This document shows, in pieces, positions 44,806 through 52,206 of a stretch of DNA of 64,000 nt (its first letter is position 1; the number at the start of each line of letters is the position of its first letter). This DNA is from Kribbella amoyensis (GTDB lineage: Bacteria > Actinomycetota > Actinomycetes > Propionibacteriales > Kribbellaceae): assembly GCF_007828865.1 (NCBI RefSeq), contig NZ_VIVK01000001.1, positions 5,456,001 to 5,520,000 on the forward strand, read 5' to 3'. Below the pieces are notes generated by a model. The model did not search any database. It saw only the letters and a program-made list of their open reading frames with translations, and was not told where the DNA came from. A program made the translations under genes and the position numbers.

Positions 44806-45147
44806 ATGCCGAACATGGGCGGCGGATTGTCATTGAAGTCGGAGGACTCGTTCCTTTCGATCGCAAGTCGGGGATCGATTCTGTCGATCGGATCGGTTGG
44901 ATCGGTGCTCAGCATCGGGTCCGTCGGTTCTGCGCTGTCGATTGGGTCGGTGGGATCGACTCTGTCCGCCTTCTCCGCAGGCTCGGTGCTCTCCTTCGGT
45001 TCGGCGCTCTCAGCTCGGTCTCGCTGGTCGTTGTTGAGCAGTGAGGGCGATCACGAGGTGCTGAAGGCGCCTCCCCACTCCGCGTTTCGCGCAGGCAGCG
45101 GGGTCGCGCTCGCCGTGCTCCTAGTTGCGCTCAGCCACAGGCGTTAG
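44806..45147 (+). CDS. Small SIGSVGS-repeat protein, 113 aa
   Basis: After MPNMGGGLSLKSEDSF comes a run of 7- to 9-residue repeats: LSIASRGSI, LSIGSVGSV, LSIGSVGSA, LSIGSVGST, LSAFSAGSV, LSFGSALSA. The regular spacing of S, G and aliphatic residues suggests a small beta-solenoid. A hydrophobic C-terminal segment (GVALAVLLVAL) could anchor it in the membrane. I recall similar short actinobacterial proteins of unknown function. An ATG at 44815 is an alternative start. The DNA repeats are imperfect, which argues for selection on the protein. Confidence 0.6.
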   Translation: MPNMGGGLSLKSEDSFLSIASRGSILSIGSVGSVLSIGSVGSALSIGSVGSTLSAFSAGSVLSFGSALSARSRWSLLSSEGDHEVLKAPPHSAFRAGSGVALAVLLVALSHRR

Positions 45148-45281
45148 ACCTCCTACCGCCGGCTCCGGCAACGCGGCGGCTTGCTCGAGGTGCTGCGGCG
45201 ACGGCGGTACACCTGCAGATGCGGCGTGACGTGCTCACCGGAGGGCTGGCCGAGTTGCCCGTGCCGTGGTGGATCTGAGGT

Positions 45282-45695
45282 CTAGGGGTCCGCTGTGCGT
45301 GGTCGGCGCGGGGTGTCCGGGTGGTCGACCGGCAGCTGGGCGGACTGCCACGCCTGAAATCCGCCGATGATGTCCGTACTGCGGTGCAGCCCGAGATTCC
45401 GGAGGGAGTCGGCGGCCAGACTCGACGAGTATCCGCCTTCGCAGATGACGATCCACTGGAGGTCGTAGGACACGGCCTCGGGAATCCGGGCGATGCTCCG
45501 GGGATCGAGCCGCCATTCGAGGTGATTCCGCTCGATGACGATCGCGCCCGGCACCTCACCGCCGGCCCGTCGCTGGAACTCCGGTCGCGTGTCCACGATG
45601 AACGCCTCGCCCCGTCGCACGGTGTCGTACGCCTCGACCGCTGTGAGGCGGGGGAGCCCGGCCTGGATCCTGGTCACCCAGTCGTCGATCGACAT
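45282..45695 (-). CDS. Single-domain rhodanese
   Basis: This 137-aa protein contains FIVDTRPEFQRRAGGEVPGAIVI (residues 32-54, core DTRPEF) and the catalytic C85 in VICEGGYSSSLAA. The active loop CEGGYSS is the six-residue type typical of sulfurtransferases. It moves sulfane sulfur from persulfides or thiosulfate to acceptors. ATG 45695 shares one base with the desulfurase TGA. It is the last gene in the sulfur operon. Confidence 0.9.
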   Translation of the reverse strand: MSIDDWVTRIQAGLPRLTAVEAYDTVRRGEAFIVDTRPEFQRRAGGEVPGAIVIERNHLEWRLDPRSIARIPEAVSYDLQWIVICEGGYSSSLAADSLRNLGLHRSTDIIGGFQAWQSAQLPVDHPDTPRRPRTADP

Positions 45696-46825
45696 CAGCC
45701 GCCGCCGATCAGCGCGGCTGCCGTGAGTTGGTCGACGGCCACGTCGACCTCCTCGACGGTGGTCCGGCGACCCAGCGACAAGCGGATCGCGGCCAGGGCG
45801 CGAGGCCGGTCGATTCCCATCGCCGACAGTACGGGTGACGGTTCCGGATCGCCGCTGTGGCAGGCGGAGCCGGTGGACGCCGCGATGTCCGGCGCGTTGC
45901 GGAGCAACTCGGACCCGACGGTGCGGTCGATGCTGATGTTCAGGGTGTTCGGCAGTCGTACCCCTGACGGGCTGTTGAGCTGCACCCGGCCGGGCAACGC
46001 CACGGCGAGGCGGTCGTGAAGGTTGTCGCGGAGTCCCTGGACCCGTTCCGCATCACCCAGGTGTTCGGACGCCAGCCGGGCGGCAACGCCGAGCCCGACG
46101 GCGAGAGCGACGTTCTCGGTTCCGGCTCGCAGGCCGTGCTCCTGTCCGCCGCCGTAGACCAGCGGCTCCAGGGGTACGCCCGGCCGGACGTAGAGCGCAC
46201 CGACGCCCTTGGGTGCGTACATCTTGTGCCCGACCACAGTCACCAGATCGATGCCCAGGGCATCGGCGTCGAACGGCAGTTTGCCGAGGAACTGGGCGGC
46301 GTCGCAGTGGAACAGCGCGTCGTGGTCCCGGGCGACGCCGGCGAGGTCGGCGATCGGTTGCAGGGCCCCGGTCTCGTTGTTGGCCGCCATGATCGACACC
46401 AGGGCGGTACGCGTGGTCATCGCCGCGTCTAGGTCTCCCGGATCGACCAGCCCGGAGCTGTCGACCGGTAGGTAGGTGACGTCCACGCCGTGCCACCGCT
46501 CCAGGGCTCGGCACGTCTGCAGGACAGCCGGGTGCTCGGTGACCTGCGTGATCACGTGCGGCCGCTCTGCCTTCGCAGCCAGCACGGCACCCCGGATCGC
46601 GAGGTTGTCGGCCTCCGAGCCCGAACCGGTGAACACGATCTGGCCGTCGATCCCGCCGATGAGCGCGGCGACCTCCCGGCGTGCCTGATCGAGCGCGGCT
46701 CGTGGCTTGGTGCCGTACTGATGGTCGCTGGACGGATTGCCGAAGGCGCGACCGAGGTAGGGGAGGATCGCGGCCGTGACCTCGGGGTCGATCGGGGTGG
46801 TGGCGTTGTGGTCGAGGTAGATCAT
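45695..46825 (-). CDS. Cysteine desulfurase, IscS/NifS family
   Basis: This 376-aa PLP enzyme begins MIYLDHNATTPIDPEV. H98 in TEHPAV and K201 in GHKMYAPKG fit cofactor binding, and C322 in STGSACHSG is the sulfur-accepting cysteine on a longer loop. It releases sulfur from cysteine as a persulfide. No scaffold (IscU or SufU) is nearby, so its product probably feeds the rhodaneses of this operon or thio-modification rather than bulk Fe-S assembly. ATGA overlap with the MFS gene. Confidence 0.92.
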   Translation of the reverse strand: MIYLDHNATTPIDPEVTAAILPYLGRAFGNPSSDHQYGTKPRAALDQARREVAALIGGIDGQIVFTGSGSEADNLAIRGAVLAAKAERPHVITQVTEHPAVLQTCRALERWHGVDVTYLPVDSSGLVDPGDLDAAMTTRTALVSIMAANNETGALQPIADLAGVARDHDALFHCDAAQFLGKLPFDADALGIDLVTVVGHKMYAPKGVGALYVRPGVPLEPLVYGGGQEHGLRAGTENVALAVGLGVAARLASEHLGDAERVQGLRDNLHDRLAVALPGRVQLNSPSGVRLPNTLNISIDRTVGSELLRNAPDIAASTGSACHSGDPEPSPVLSAMGIDRPRALAAIRLSLGRRTTVEEVDVAVDQLTAAALIGGG

Positions 46826-48063
46826 CGCGTGCCTGCCCGGAGCTCGCTGGTACGGCGCGGATGCGTCTCGTACATGCGGACCGCGACGACCAGGCCCGCC
46901 AGCGCGGTGACGGCAGCCACGACCCAGACGGCCGCCCGTAGTCCCCAGACGTCCGCGACCACCCCGGCCAGGATCGCGCCGACCGCGAAGCCACCGTCGC
47001 GCCACAACCGGTAGACCCCGACGGCCCGCGCCCGCCAGGCCGGATGAGCCACGTCGCCGATGCTGGCGAGCAGCGTCGGATAGACCATCGCGGTGCCGAT
47101 CCCGAGCAGCACGGCCGCCACCGCCCAGCCCGTGAAGCCGTCGGCCAGGGCGACGCCGGCCAACGCGACCGCCTGGACGAACATTCCGGCGGTGATCAGC
47201 CACTTGCGTCCCCACCGGTCCGACAGGGGTCCGGTGACAAGTTGCCCAAGGCCCCAAACAGCCGGGTACAGGGCGGCCAGGATCCCGATTCGGGACACCG
47301 GCAACCCGGCAGTGGCGAACAGGATCGGTAACAGGCCCCAAGCGAGGCCGTCATTGAGGTTGTTGACCATGCCGGCCTGGCTGGCCGACGACAACGCCGG
47401 CTCTCGCACACTCGTCCGGACGAAGACCTCCCGGTCGCTGAGTTCGCCTGGGGCCAGGTGTCCGGCGGCCTCGAGCTGTGCGTGCCCACGAGTCTCGCGG
47501 ACGACGAATGCCGACAAGCCGAGCCCGAGGGCGGCGTACGACAGGCCGAGCAGGAACGGTGCCGGCCGTAGTCCGTAGTGGGCGGCGAGGTAGCCGGTGG
47601 CGAGTGCGGTGGCCGCGACCGCGAGGTACCCGGCGGCCTCGTTGAGGCCCATCGCCAGCCCTCGCCGCTCCGGACCGGCGAGATCGATTTTCATGATCAC
47701 CGTGGTGGACCAGGTCAGGCCCTGGTTGATGCCGAGCAGCACGTTCGCGGCGACCACCCAGCCCCAGGACGGCGCCCAGATGAGGATCAGCGGTACGGGG
47801 ACGGCGATCAGCCAGCCTGCCAGCAGCACCGGCTTGCGGCCGAAGCGGTCCGACCAGGTGCCGGCGAAGTAGTTGGCGGCCGCCTTGGTCACGCCGAAGG
47901 CGAGCACATACGTGAGCAGGAAGGTGTAACCGGTCAGGTGGAACGTCTCGTCGGCGAGCAAGGGCAGCACGGTCCGCTCCTGGCCGAGCATGCCACCGAC
48001 CAACGCGTTGATCGCGACCAGCAAACTGAACTGGGCGAGATTGGCGCGGATCCCCAGCCGCAT
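46822..48063 (-). CDS. MFS transporter in the sulfur operon
   Basis: This 413-aa protein has about 12 membrane helices and two copies of the MFS loop motif: GTWSDRFGRKPVLLAG (about residue 68) and GPLSDRWGRKWLITAG (about 270). The substrate is not predictable, but the position between the persulfide-dioxygenase-like gene and the desulfurase suggests export of a sulfur compound, or of sulfite or thiosulfate. ATG 48063 overlaps the upstream stop (TGATG). Confidence 0.88.
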   Translation of the reverse strand: MRLGIRANLAQFSLLVAINALVGGMLGQERTVLPLLADETFHLTGYTFLLTYVLAFGVTKAAANYFAGTWSDRFGRKPVLLAGWLIAVPVPLILIWAPSWGWVVAANVLLGINQGLTWSTTVIMKIDLAGPERRGLAMGLNEAAGYLAVAATALATGYLAAHYGLRPAPFLLGLSYAALGLGLSAFVVRETRGHAQLEAAGHLAPGELSDREVFVRTSVREPALSSASQAGMVNNLNDGLAWGLLPILFATAGLPVSRIGILAALYPAVWGLGQLVTGPLSDRWGRKWLITAGMFVQAVALAGVALADGFTGWAVAAVLLGIGTAMVYPTLLASIGDVAHPAWRARAVGVYRLWRDGGFAVGAILAGVVADVWGLRAAVWVVAAVTALAGLVVAVRMYETHPRRTSELRAGTR

Positions 48064-49391
48064 CAGGTGGTCTCCAGGTCGCGACCGCGCACGGCGGCCC
48101 AGTCCTCTGTGCCACCCGCGAGTACGGCGAGGTCCCGGTGGCCGGCGCGTTCGAGCAGGCTGGCCGCGGTCATCGCCCGCTCGCCGTGTCCACACATGAC
48201 CACCAACGACCCACCTCGTACCTCGTCGGTCCGGCCGGCGAGCGCGCCGAGCTCGATGTGCTGAGCCCGCGGGAGGTGGCCGGCCTCGAACTCGGAGTCC
48301 TGCCGGACATCCAGCACCGCGCCGTCGATCTCACCCGGACCGACCAGCCGGGTGCGCGTGAGCTCCCCGTCCCACGCCTCCAGTCCGCCCTCGAGTTCTC
48401 CAGCCAGGCGATAGCCGATCTTCGCCGCTTGCCACGCGATCTCCGCGGCGTCCTGATCGGGTCGCCGAACGACGATCAGCGGCCGGTCGTCCGGCGCCAG
48501 CCAACCGAGCCACGACGCGAACACCGCCCGGAGCGGGATCGACAACGCACCGGGGATGTGTCCGGCCGAGAAGTCCCACGTCGGGCGTACGTCGATCAGC
48601 TCCGCGTCCTGCGCCAGCATCGAGCGAACCGTGGCGGCCGGCAGCCGTTCGATCGAGGGGTCGACCACGGTCGGTCCACGGCGGTTGGTCTCGGCGAGCT
48701 TCAGGAAGTACGGCGGGAAGCTGCCGAGCGATCCGAGCAGCTCCTTCACGAACGCGTCCTCGCTGTCGGCCTGGAGCAGGGAGTTCGTCGCCTTCTCGCG
48801 TCCGATCGTGCTGACCCGATCCGCGCCCGGCGGGGCCGAGCAGAACGAGCCGGCACCATGGGTGGGCCACACGGCCACGTCGTCGGGAAACTCGATCAGG
48901 CGTTGCAGAGAGGCGTACTGGGCCCGCGCGAGCGACTCGGTCTGGTCGGGGGAGACAAGGTCCGTCCGAGCCGCTGCGCCGACGATCAGTGAGCCGCCGG
49001 TGAAGACGCCGAGCGGTCGATCGCCGTCCAGGAGCAGGAAGGCCAGGTGCTCGTGCGTGTGACCCGGCGTACCGAGAGCACGGAGCCGCAGTCCGCCGAG
49101 GTCGACCTCGTCGCCGTCGTGCAGGCCGCGATGCCCGAACTGGCGATGTCCGTCCGCCGACGCGAGCACCTGTGCGCCCTGCTGGACGGAGAGCCGGCGG
49201 GCGCCGGAGAGGAAGTCCGCGTGCAGGTGCGTGTCGGCCGCGAACGCGACCGTCAACCCGCGCCGTTCGAGTGCCGCCGCCGGAGATCGCAGGTCGACAC
49301 TGACGTCGACCACCATGGCCCGCCCGTCGCCCAGATCCACGAGGTACGAGGAGTTGCCAAGCCCTTCATCGACCACGGGGACGACGGTCAT
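48063..49391 (-). CDS. Persulfide-dioxygenase-like MBL protein with two rhodanese domains
   Basis: This 442-aa protein has a metallo-beta-lactamase domain (1-240) with THLHADFLSG (H55, H57, D59), PGHTHEH (H111) and PTHGAGS (H178). The site that reads TGD in ETHE1-type enzymes reads TGG (132-133), so the usual aspartate ligand is absent. Two rhodanese domains follow: the first (about 245-345) has arginines where the cysteine should be (VVRRPDQDA), the second has C400 in VMCGHGERA. This is the CstB/BLH architecture that oxidises persulfides to sulfite or thiosulfate. ATGA overlap with the methyltransferase gene. Confidence 0.88.
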   Translation of the reverse strand: MTVVPVVDEGLGNSSYLVDLGDGRAMVVDVSVDLRSPAAALERRGLTVAFAADTHLHADFLSGARRLSVQQGAQVLASADGHRQFGHRGLHDGDEVDLGGLRLRALGTPGHTHEHLAFLLLDGDRPLGVFTGGSLIVGAAARTDLVSPDQTESLARAQYASLQRLIEFPDDVAVWPTHGAGSFCSAPPGADRVSTIGREKATNSLLQADSEDAFVKELLGSLGSFPPYFLKLAETNRRGPTVVDPSIERLPAATVRSMLAQDAELIDVRPTWDFSAGHIPGALSIPLRAVFASWLGWLAPDDRPLIVVRRPDQDAAEIAWQAAKIGYRLAGELEGGLEAWDGELTRTRLVGPGEIDGAVLDVRQDSEFEAGHLPRAQHIELGALAGRTDEVRGGSLVVMCGHGERAMTAASLLERAGHRDLAVLAGGTEDWAAVRGRDLETT

Positions 49392-50164
49392 CGTGGTCCT
49401 TTCCTGACGGCGAGCACCGACACGCTCTTCACGCCGTACGTCTTGCCCGCGGTGCGCGCCTGTTCGGAGAGGAACTCGTACGGGTTGTCCCGAACCTCTC
49501 GGAGGGTGAATCCGGCCGCCTCGATCGTGGCGAGGTACTGCTGCTCCTGAGTGGCACCGCCGATGCAGGATGCCCAGAGGTCGGCGTTGCCCACGATCGA
49601 CTCCGTGAGCTGTGCCTCGCTGATGATGTCGGCGATCGCCATTCGGCCTCCGGGTTTGAGCACCCGCGCGGCCTCGGCGAACACGGCAGCCTTGTTCGCG
49701 CAGAGGTTGATCACGCCATTGGAGATCACGCAGTCGACGGTCTCGTCGGGCCAGGGCAGGCGTTCGATCGGGGCGGCGAGGAACTCCACTTGATGTAGGT
49801 CGGCCTCGCCGGCCAGGCGGCGCGCCTTGTCGGTCTGCTCGGGGGTGAAGTCGACACCGATGACTCTGCCGGCGGCACCGACGAGTCCGGCCGCGTAGAA
49901 CGCGTCCATGCCCGAGCCGCTGCCGAGGTCGAGGACGGTCTCACCTGCCTGCAGGTTGGCCAGATCGAAGAAGTAGCCGACACCGGCGAACGACTCCACC
50001 GCCGGCCCGGGGAGGGCGGCCAGCCGGACCGGTTCGTAGCCGAGGCGGAGAGCAAGTTGCTCGCCCAGCTCGAAGTGGAAGTCGCCGCGCGGATTCTCTG
50101 CTACCTGGCGATACAGCTGTCTGACCTTCGTCACCAGCTGCGCGGTGTCCGGCATGGTGGCCAT
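49388..50164 (-). CDS. SAM-dependent methyltransferase, ArsM-like
   Basis: This 258-aa protein has motif I VLDLGSGSGMDAFYAAG (about residues 77-93), VIGVDFTPEQ, and the ArsM-like segments CVISNGVINLC and SCIGGATQ. Cysteines 145, 155 and 200 are present; C200 matches a conserved ArsM cysteine, but the N-terminal cysteine pair of ArsM is missing. It may methylate arsenite, or a thiol or sulfide given its operon. ggaggaggg lies just before ATG 50164. It is the first gene of the sulfur operon. Confidence 0.85.
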   Translation of the reverse strand: MATMPDTAQLVTKVRQLYRQVAENPRGDFHFELGEQLALRLGYEPVRLAALPGPAVESFAGVGYFFDLANLQAGETVLDLGSGSGMDAFYAAGLVGAAGRVIGVDFTPEQTDKARRLAGEADLHQVEFLAAPIERLPWPDETVDCVISNGVINLCANKAAVFAEAARVLKPGGRMAIADIISEAQLTESIVGNADLWASCIGGATQEQQYLATIEAAGFTLREVRDNPYEFLSEQARTAGKTYGVKSVSVLAVRKGPR

Positions 50165-50185
50165 CGTTCCCTCCTCCGTCCTTGT

Positions 50186-50201
50186 TCAAGGAGTTACTTG
50201 A
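50186..50201. promoter_or_regulatory. ArsR operator 1, TCAAG-N6-CTTGA
   Basis: TCAAG (50186-50190) and CTTGA (50197-50201) form an inverted repeat with six spacer bases, extended by one pair to TTCAAG...CTTGAA. It covers the transcription start region of the minus-strand sulfur operon. The same format recurs 42 bases away. Confidence 0.7.
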
Positions 50202-50226
50202 ATAAGACCCCGGGGTGTGCTGTATT
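50198..50226 (+). promoter_or_regulatory. Promoter of the ArsR-rhodanese gene
   Basis: TTGAAT (50198-50203) and TGTATT (50221-50226) are 17 bases apart, giving a start about 30 bases before the ATG at 50266. Operator 1 overlaps its -35 and operator 2 begins just after its -10, so autoregulation is likely. Confidence 0.45.
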
Positions 50227-50231
50227 GTCAA
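50202..50231 (-). promoter_or_regulatory. Promoter of the sulfur operon
   Basis: On the minus strand, TTGACA (complement of 50226-50231) and TCTTAT (complement of 50202-50207) are 18 bases apart. The -35 is a perfect consensus and overlaps operator 2; the -10 abuts operator 1. Confidence 0.55.
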
Positions 50232-50243
50232 GTGAGGACTTGA
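50228..50243. promoter_or_regulatory. ArsR operator 2, TCAAG-N6-CTTGA
   Basis: TCAAG (50228-50232) and CTTGA (50239-50243) repeat the format of operator 1. The centres are 42 bases apart, four turns of the helix, so two dimers would sit on the same face. Confidence 0.7.
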
Positions 50244-50265
50244 ATAGGCAGGTCAGGAGGCTGGG

Positions 50266-50925
50266 ATGGGTGACCACGCGGCGAAGGCGGGGCTGTTCGA
50301 CGCACTCGCGGAGGTGGGGCAGGCGCTCGGGAACGGCCGGCGTGCCGAGTTGATCGACGTTCTGGCCCAGGGGGAGCGGCCCGTCGAGGAACTCGCGGCC
50401 GAGATCCAGCAGTCCGTCGCGAACACGTCGCATCACCTGCAGCGGCTGCTGCGCTCTGGCCTGGTCCGGACTCGCCGGTCCGGGACGCGCATCTACTACG
50501 CGCTCGCCGGCCCCGCCGTCGCGAAGCTGTGGAGCGCGATGCGGGAAGCCGCCGAGGATCATGCCTCCGGCCTCGAGCGCCTCGCCCAGGACTACCTCGG
50601 CGACCGGGGTTCGCTCGAGACCATGACCCGCGACGAGTTGGCGAAACGCCTTCGTACGGGTGACATCGTCGTCCTGGACGTCCGGCCGGTGCCGGAGTAC
50701 GCGTCCGGTCATCTGCCCGGGGCGATCTCGCTGCCGGTCGACGAGCTTCAGGAGCGTTTGGGGGAAGTGCGCAGTGGAGCGCAGGTTGTGGCGTACTGCC
50801 GCGGCCCCTATTGCGTCTACGCCGACGACGCGGTCAGGCTCCTCACGAAGAACGGCCGGACGGCTTATCGGCTCGAAGACGGCTTCCCCGAATGGTCCAT
50901 CGCGGGCCTACCGGTGGAGAGGTAA
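50266..50925 (+). CDS. ArsR-family repressor fused to a rhodanese domain
   Basis: The 219-aa protein has an ArsR winged helix (about 10-95; NTSHHLQRLLRSGLVRTRR is the recognition region) and a C-terminal rhodanese domain (about 115-215) with VVLDVRPVPEYASGHLPGA and the loop C178-RGPY-C183. The ArsR part has no cysteine, so the cysteine pair of BigR/SqrR-type persulfide sensors is missing there. Sensing may instead use C178 and C183. aggagg precedes ATG 50266. Divergent to the sulfur operon, it most likely represses it until persulfide or sulfide appears. Confidence 0.9.
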   Translation: MGDHAAKAGLFDALAEVGQALGNGRRAELIDVLAQGERPVEELAAEIQQSVANTSHHLQRLLRSGLVRTRRSGTRIYYALAGPAVAKLWSAMREAAEDHASGLERLAQDYLGDRGSLETMTRDELAKRLRTGDIVVLDVRPVPEYASGHLPGAISLPVDELQERLGEVRSGAQVVAYCRGPYCVYADDAVRLLTKNGRTAYRLEDGFPEWSIAGLPVER

Positions 50926-50935
50926 GCGCAAGTTG

Positions 50936-51193
50936 GTGGGCACGATCTCCCGCCCAGGCGGTGATGTTCGCTGGGATCCCCTTCCCGCCTTCGCGCGCCT
51001 CGGCGTTCAGGCGATCCACCTCGCCAAGGACGATCTCTCGATGGTGATGCAGCCGGGTCCGACCTCCAGTTCACGATCGTTCACCGCCGTACTGCTTCCG
51101 TTCGAACCGCTGCCCTTCGAGCTGAAGAACCTGGACGGCCTGGACGGTGACTCAATACAGCACGACCGTGGGTCACCGGACAGCAGTGGATGA
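50936..51193 (+). CDS. Possible small protein, 85 aa
   Basis: GTG 50936 lies 13 bases after ggagagg, within the end of the ArsR-rhodanese gene. The peptide includes SRPGGDVRWDPLPAFARLG and AVLLPFEPLPFELKNLDG, which is a plausible protein composition, and third positions are mostly G or C. No family is recognised. Its end overlaps the glutaminase 3' end by 21 bases. It may not be real. Confidence 0.3.
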   Translation: MGTISRPGGDVRWDPLPAFARLGVQAIHLAKDDLSMVMQPGPTSSSRSFTAVLLPFEPLPFELKNLDGLDGDSIQHDRGSPDSSG

Positions 51194-52189
51194 TCCGCTC
51201 TTCGTCGGGTGGACGGGTTGGGAGGCGAGGAGGTCAAGGCCGAGGTGGCGGGAGAGGTACTGGGCCGCGAGTTGCCCGCGGACGCTGTTGCCTGCGGCAT
51301 CCAGTCGGGGCGCGAAGGTGCCGAGGGCGCCTTTGCCGGGGGAGACCGTGACGATGCCGCCGCCGATTCCGCTCTTGCCCGGCACGCCTACGTCGAGGAG
51401 CCAGTCGCCGGAGGTTTCGTACAGGCCCGCGATCGCCATGACGGCCAGGGTGACGCGGGCTACGTCCTGGTCCACCACGCGCTCGTTGGTGGTCGGGCAG
51501 ACGCCGCCGTCGGCCAGAGTGGCGCCCATCGCGGCCAGGTCGGCCGCCGAGACGCTGAGGCAGCTTTGCCGGGTGTACAGGTCGATGGCCTCGTCCGGAT
51601 CGCCGGCCAACGCGTCGTAGCTGCGCAGCAGGGCGGCGAGCGCGCGGTTCCGGTGGTTCGTCGCCAGTGCGGACGCCAGGACGTCGACGTCGAGCGCGAG
51701 CGGCCGGCCGGCGAACCGGGACAGGCCGTCGGCGAGGAACTGCCATCGCTCGGCCCGCGAACTTCCGGGCGCCAGGCTCGTCGTGGCGATCGCGCCCGCG
51801 TTGACCATCGGATTCGTCTGCCCGGTCGTCGACCGTTCGACCGCTTCGACTGAGTTGAACGGGAATCCGGTGGCGTTGACGCCGACGAGTCGCCGGACGG
51901 CGTCGATCCCCGCCTGCTGGCAGACCAGCGCGAACACGAACGGCTTGGCCACGCTCATGATCGTGAACGTCCGGCGGGAGTCCCCGTGCTCGACCAGTTC
52001 GCCGTTGGTTCCGCACACGCACAGGCCGAAGGAGTCCGGCTCGACCGCAGCGAGAGCGGGGTACACCTGGGACACCTGCCCCTCACGGTGATCCCGAAAG
52101 CGCTCGTACGCGGAGGCGACGAGCTCGCTCACCGTCGGCGACGCGGGCAGGTGGCCGGTGGAGACGTACCTCGGGGCCTCGGACGACAT
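51173..52189 (-). CDS. glsA: Glutaminase, serine-dependent beta-lactamase fold
   Basis: This 338-aa protein has the S-x-x-K catalytic pair S79-K82 in TIMSVAKPF, TGQTNPMVNAGAI and the C-terminal GKSGIGGGIVTVSPGKGALG. All are diagnostic of the glutaminase family, which converts glutamine to glutamate and ammonia in the cytoplasm. ATG 52189 follows ggaag. It lies 17 bases after the SLC13 transporter in a minus-strand run that also holds AbgT and the M17 peptidase, so the shared theme is glutamate release from peptides and amides. Confidence 0.93.
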   Translation of the reverse strand: MSSEAPRYVSTGHLPASPTVSELVASAYERFRDHREGQVSQVYPALAAVEPDSFGLCVCGTNGELVEHGDSRRTFTIMSVAKPFVFALVCQQAGIDAVRRLVGVNATGFPFNSVEAVERSTTGQTNPMVNAGAIATTSLAPGSSRAERWQFLADGLSRFAGRPLALDVDVLASALATNHRNRALAALLRSYDALAGDPDEAIDLYTRQSCLSVSAADLAAMGATLADGGVCPTTNERVVDQDVARVTLAVMAIAGLYETSGDWLLDVGVPGKSGIGGGIVTVSPGKGALGTFAPRLDAAGNSVRGQLAAQYLSRHLGLDLLASQPVHPTKSGSSTAVR

Positions 52190-52206
52190 CGAAGCTGCTT
52201 CCTTGC

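Noticed and set aside
44848..45010. Repeated DNA resembling a small array
   Set aside because: The repeats encode SIGSVGS units, are imperfect and have no unique spacers, so this is not a CRISPR array.
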